A stretch of DNA of 9,789 nt from Chloroflexota bacterium (GTDB taxonomy: Bacteria; Chloroflexota; Anaerolineae; Anaerolineales; UBA11579): NCBI GenBank assembly GCA_003250455.1, contig QKGK01000162.1:1-9789 (forward strand), given 5' to 3'. Below are positions 6,681-9,789 of this stretch, piece by piece. The notes below the pieces were generated by a model. The model did not search any database. It was not told where the DNA came from and saw only the letters and a program-made list of their open reading frames with translations. The position numbers were made by a program, and so were the translations under genes. The number at the start of each line of letters is the position of its first letter. Within the stretch, counting starts at the first letter, position 1.

Positions 6681-7676
6681 ATGGATGATTCGTTGCAAAT
6701 AGGGAAACAGAAAGAAAAGAATTTCCGCATACTAGGGATCAATTCAGCCCTGGTATCGGCCTTCTTTTTAGGGATGGCGCCGATCTTTGGCAAGCAGGCT
6801 ATCGAAATGGGCACTTCGCCTTTTGCCGTGGTCGCCTTGAGGACACTTTTTGCCACCCTTTTGCTATTCCTGGTGATGTTCATCTTCCGGCGCAAATATT
6901 TATTCATCTACCCTGCTGGCCTGATCGGGTGCTTACTGGCTGGGGCGATCAACGGCATCGGGTCATTGTTTTATTACAGCGCTCTGGGAAAAATTGATGC
7001 CGGTCTAGGGCAGTTGCTTTACCTGCTGTACCCCTTCTTTGTTGCATTCTGGATGTTCCTCGACCGCCACCCGATCAGCCGGATCACCATTTTCCGGTTG
7101 GTGATAGCCATCCCGGCTGTCTTTCTCCTGGTTCGCACCGGCAAATCTACCTCTACAGATATGTGGCTGGGGATTGGGATGATGCTGATGGCTTCCGCCC
7201 TTTACGCCCTTCACCTCCCCATCAACCAGCGTGTTTTGTACGATATTCCCGCTCCAACGGTTACACTTTACACCTTGCTTGCCATGAGCGTGATCGTTGT
7301 CCCGGCCTTCTTGTTCTCCGGCCAGTTCTCCCAGATCACTTCCCTGGGCAATTCCTGGTGGCCCATCCTGGCCCTCACGTTGGTCACATTTGTCTCACGC
7401 TTGACCCTCTTCACAGGCGTAAAACATCTGGGCGGCCTGCAAACCGCGCTGCTTGGTCTCAGCGAGCTGTTGGTTACCTTACTGCTATCACAAGTCTGGT
7501 TAAATGAAACGCTGATCTGGACCCAATGGATTGGGGCAGGTTTGCTGATCCTCAGTATGTTGTTGATCACCTTTGAAAAGCCTCAACAAAAGACGCTGCA
7601 GCCCGGCGGAATCCTGGGATGGCTTAGTTCTCCCACAGGCATTTCTCCCTCAGATGTCTGGCGTCCAAGGGATTGA
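6681..7676 (+). CDS. EamA/DMT-superfamily permease
   Basis: A 331-residue integral membrane protein with about ten hydrophobic segments in two homologous halves (about residues 18-152 and 163-297), the layout of the drug/metabolite transporter superfamily. Visible family marks are ALVSAFFLGMAPIFGKQAI in the first helix, VALRTLFATLLLF in the second, and the second-half helices VTLYTLLAMSVIVVPAFLF and LGGLQTALLGLSELLVTLLL followed by WLNETLIWTQWIGAGLLI, the usual E-x-hydrophobic end of EamA proteins. The first 16 residues and the last 33 or so are hydrophilic and probably cytoplasmic. DMT proteins export amino acids, nucleosides, drugs and other small molecules; RhtA, a threonine/homoserine exporter, belongs to this superfamily. 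The neighbouring threonine-synthase-like enzyme makes amino-acid transport an attractive but unproven idea. The gene lies 73 bases after that enzyme on the same strand, and its stop is 13 bases from the end of the converging regulator gene. Confidence 0.88.
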   Translation: MDDSLQIGKQKEKNFRILGINSALVSAFFLGMAPIFGKQAIEMGTSPFAVVALRTLFATLLLFLVMFIFRRKYLFIYPAGLIGCLLAGAINGIGSLFYYSALGKIDAGLGQLLYLLYPFFVAFWMFLDRHPISRITIFRLVIAIPAVFLLVRTGKSTSTDMWLGIGMMLMASALYALHLPINQRVLYDIPAPTVTLYTLLAMSVIVVPAFLFSGQFSQITSLGNSWWPILALTLVTFVSRLTLFTGVKHLGGLQTALLGLSELLVTLLLSQVWLNETLIWTQWIGAGLLILSMLLITFEKPQQKTLQPGGILGWLSSPTGISPSDVWRPRD

Positions 7677-7689
7677 TCACCCACCCTAT

Positions 7690-8469
7690 TTAATTTCCGT
7701 CAAATACATACCCCGTGCCGCGCACATTCACGATCCACTCATCCCCGCCTTCAAACTGGGAGAGCTTCCGGCGCAGCCTGCTGACCAGCGGACGCATGAT
7801 CTCGGGAGCTTCCCAATCTGTGGTCTGATACCCCTGTACCAGGAATACCAGATCCTTATGCGAGAGTACCCGCCCGCGGTTTTCCAGCAGCACCTGCATT
7901 AATTTACCTTCAGTGGGGGTAAGCTGGATCTTATCGTCTTCGACGACCCAAATCTCGCGCCGTTCCAGGTCGATCTTTACGTTTTTCCCCAGCATCATCA
8001 CCGTCCGGGAAACTTCAACCATCGCTTCCCCGCCCTCAGATTCTTTCAATTCCTGGATCGAGGCTTCCATCTGTGCCAGCAGCATCTTCTTTCGCTCTGA
8101 ATCCTGCAGTTCGGAGATTCCCTTGTTCACACTGGCGATCAACTCTTCAGGTTTTGCAGGTTTGAGGATGTAGTCATGCGCGCCCTGCCGCAGTGCCTGG
8201 ATAGCCGATTCCAGGGAGCCATGGGCGGTCAGCATGATCACCTTACATTTTGGGTGCTCCTGGGTGACGTAGCCCAGCACTTCCAACCCATCCATGCCGG
8301 CCATTTTAAGGTCAAGGAGCATCAGCTCAAAATTTTTGCTCTCCAGAATCTGGACAGCCGATTTGCCGTCCCCGACGGAATCCACATCGTACCCTTCCAG
8401 TCTTAAAATCTCTTCCAAAGATTTCCGTGTGTTCTTTTCGTCGTCGACGATTAAAATTCTGCCTTTCAT
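7690..8469 (-). CDS. Response regulator: receiver plus OmpR-type winged helix
   Basis: A 259-residue DNA-binding regulator. Residues 1-120 are a receiver with Asp9/Asp10, phosphoacceptor Asp53 in LLDLKM, Thr81 and Lys103 in ILKPAKPEEL. The helix pattern GSLESAIQALRQGAHDYILKP looks like receivers of the NtrC class. A charged, probably coiled linker (about 120-150) leads to a winged helix (about 160-257) with LTPTEGKLMQVLLENRGRVLS, the recognition-helix region MRPLVSRLRRKL and the wing NVRGTGYVF, all typical of OmpR/PhoB effector domains. It lacks an AAA+ sigma-54 domain. It is the second gene of a kinase-regulator pair; its ATG overlaps the kinase stop as ATGA, so translation is probably coupled. 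It should bind DNA as a phosphorylation-dependent dimer. The targets are unknown, and the plus-strand genes nearby converge on it, so local control of them would require sites beyond this window. Confidence 0.93.
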   Translation of the reverse strand: MKGRILIVDDEKNTRKSLEEILRLEGYDVDSVGDGKSAVQILESKNFELMLLDLKMAGMDGLEVLGYVTQEHPKCKVIMLTAHGSLESAIQALRQGAHDYILKPAKPEELIASVNKGISELQDSERKKMLLAQMEASIQELKESEGGEAMVEVSRTVMMLGKNVKIDLERREIWVVEDDKIQLTPTEGKLMQVLLENRGRVLSHKDLVFLVQGYQTTDWEAPEIMRPLVSRLRRKLSQFEGGDEWIVNVRGTGYVFDGN

Positions 8470-9789
8470 TCTGTTACCTCCAATGGAATCGAAACTTTAA
8501 AACAAGCGCCTTGTTCGCTTCCCTCTACCAATTCCAATCTGCCGCCGTGGGCGGTGAGTATGCCATAACTTACAGATAAACCAAGCCCGGTACCATCATC
8601 ACTGGTGCTGGTGAAGGGCTCGAAAATAGTATTGCGAACCTGCTCCGGGACACCCGGGCCATTATCTTCAAAATAGACTGCCAAATGGTTTTGCTCCAGC
8701 CTGGCATAGATCTGCAATTTACCGCCATCTCCCATTGCATCCATGGCATTCAATACCAAATTAAAGAACACCTGCTGCATCTGGTTCATCACCACCCGCA
8801 CCTCGGGCAGATCAACACCCAGGTTCACCTCAACGGAAACATCTGCCGCGCTAAGTTGTTTTTCCAACAGGGCCAACACCTTATTTACCAGGTCCTCAAT
8901 CCTAGCCGGTTTCTTTTGCAGCGCGCCTGGACGATAAAAGTCCAACATCCGCTGGACGGTGTTCATCAGCCGATCCAGCTCTTCTTTTGCCATGTCCATA
9001 TATTCAGCGCGCTTTTCTTTGCTCAATTCTTCCCGGTCTGCCAGGTGCAGACAATTCTGAACTGCCTGCAGCGGGTTGTTCACCTCATGGGCGATCGAAG
9101 CCGTCAGGCGGCCAACCGCCGACATTTTTTCTGCCTGGATCAAAGCCCGCTGCGATTGTTCGATCTGGCGGATGTAGGCACGCAGTTCCTCATACAAATG
9201 GGCGTTCTCCAATGCCACATCTGCTTGCCGGGCCAACAGCCCAAACAGCTCGATATCCACTACCCCATATCCCGGCTCGCCTGATTTTCGGGCCGCAGTG
9301 AAGATCAACGCCCCCTCGCCGCGCACCACCGGTACGCACACAAGCCCCGAAAGCGCATTCACTTCCAGGATGTGTTTAAATTCGCTTTCACCGGGTCCCT
9401 GGCTGTTGACCCAAATGGGGATCTTCCAATGGTCTGCCCGACTCAATATCCTGGATTTGAAGTCATCATCCCCATCCGGAATTCCCTTGCCAACCGCCTG
9501 GACGAGCACGATCTCGGATTCCCCTGGGCTGCGCTGGTAAATAGCAGCATAATCGGAGCGCAAGTGCCCGGTGATGGCATTCAGGATCAAATCCTGCAGG
9601 GCTTGCTTTCTCGTCTCGGCAAACAGGGTCTCGGTAATATTGAGCAGCGGACGGATCGCCTGCAGCCGCGAAACCTCCTGCTTTTGCTGACGTTCCTTCA
9701 GCGCTTCACGCACCGCGCTGACCAGGTCCTCTCCCTTTTCAAACGGTTTCAGGATCAGCCCGTCAGCCCCCTGGCGCAGCGCCTGGATC
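8466..9789 (-). CDS. Sensor histidine kinase, receiver-GAF-HisKA-HATPase (5' end outside window)
   Basis: The minus-strand frame is open to the window edge. The GTG at 9713 is not the real start, because the 25 codons upstream encode IQALRQGADGLILKP and the following helix, the last part of a receiver domain with its conserved Lys-Pro. The 440 visible residues run: receiver tail (1-30), helix, a GAF domain (about 45-205) ending in ADVALENAHLYEELRAY, HisKA with the phosphoacceptor His at codon 9089-9087 in SIAHEVNNPLQ, then HATPase_c with an N-box (FFNLVLNAMDAM), DNGPGV and GTGLGLS. HEVNNPL is the NtrB/AtoS-like version of the H box. No membrane segment is seen, so this is a cytoplasmic kinase whose own receiver may regulate it. 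The stop codon overlaps the start of the regulator gene by ATGA, which makes that regulator the likely target. Because the true N-terminus is missing, additional domains before the receiver cannot be excluded. Confidence 0.92.
   Translation of the reverse strand, partial: IQALRQGADGLILKPFEKGEDLVSAVREALKERQQKQEVSRLQAIRPLLNITETLFAETRKQALQDLILNAITGHLRSDYAAIYQRSPGESEIVLVQAVGKGIPDGDDDFKSRILSRADHWKIPIWVNSQGPGESEFKHILEVNALSGLVCVPVVRGEGALIFTAARKSGEPGYGVVDIELFGLLARQADVALENAHLYEELRAYIRQIEQSQRALIQAEKMSAVGRLTASIAHEVNNPLQAVQNCLHLADREELSKEKRAEYMDMAKEELDRLMNTVQRMLDFYRPGALQKKPARIEDLVNKVLALLEKQLSAADVSVEVNLGVDLPEVRVVMNQMQQVFFNLVLNAMDAMGDGGKLQIYARLEQNHLAVYFEDNGPGVPEQVRNTIFEPFTSTSDDGTGLGLSVSYGILTAHGGRLELVEGSEQGACFKVSIPLEVTE
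8476..8481 (-). promoter_or_regulatory. Perfect Shine-Dalgarno for the response regulator, inside the kinase gene
   Basis: On the minus strand GGAGGT stands six bases before the regulator ATG (8469-8467), within the last sense codons of the kinase. Together with the ATGA overlap it suggests efficient, coupled translation and probably more regulator than kinase. Confidence 0.7.

Noticed and set aside
7660..7700. Bidirectional terminator between the converging genes
   Set aside because: GGGATTGATCACCC contains a TGATCA palindrome with three flanking G/C pairs, but the stem is too short and no T run follows on either side.
7573..7902. Plus-strand open frame overlapping the permease end and the regulator end
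   Set aside because: It overlaps two well-supported genes in other frames and shows no motif; the regulator's winged helix explains the sequence.
8685..9284. Plus-strand open frame of 199 codons opposite the minus-strand kinase
   Set aside because: The minus strand encodes the GAF, H box and ATPase motifs over the same bases; the plus translation has no recognisable feature.

Overview
The window reads as bacterial DNA of moderate GC, densely packed with signalling genes. Large soluble kinases made of repeated GAF modules, closely spaced receiver domains of the DLMMPxxxGFS type and a zinc-ribbon threonine-synthase-like enzyme together suggest a Chloroflexota (Anaerolineae-type) genome. This taxonomic guess rests on protein style only; no rRNA or other marker gene is present. 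There is no tRNA, rRNA, CRISPR array or mobile element, and no gene-free stretch longer than 73 bases.

Plus strand, 1-7676, is a run of five genes with gaps of 3, 27, 14 and 73 bases. They are: the 3' end of a GAF-type signalling protein (cut by the window edge); a 127-residue STAS/SpoIIAA-like protein; a 1417-residue cytoplasmic hybrid histidine kinase (HAMP-like segment, half GAF, four GAF domains, HisKA, HATPase, two receivers); a PLP enzyme of the threonine synthase family that carries its own C-terminal receiver domain; and an EamA/DMT-family permease. The first four look like one transcription unit. The permease may be read through or may have its own signal.

Minus strand, 9789-7690, converges on that run with a 13-base gap. 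It holds a sensor kinase (receiver tail, GAF, NtrB-like HisKA, HATPase; its 5' end lies outside the window) and its response regulator (receiver, coiled linker, OmpR-type winged helix). The two overlap by ATGA, and a perfect GGAGGT lies inside the kinase's last codons.

The most notable object is the PLP enzyme-receiver fusion encoded 14 bases after a large hybrid kinase. The layout suggests, but does not prove, that a phosphorelay acts directly on a metabolic enzyme rather than on transcription, possibly with the permease moving a related amino acid. A second curiosity is that the first, truncated gene ends in the front half of a GAF domain, while the kinase two genes later begins its GAF series with only the back half of one.
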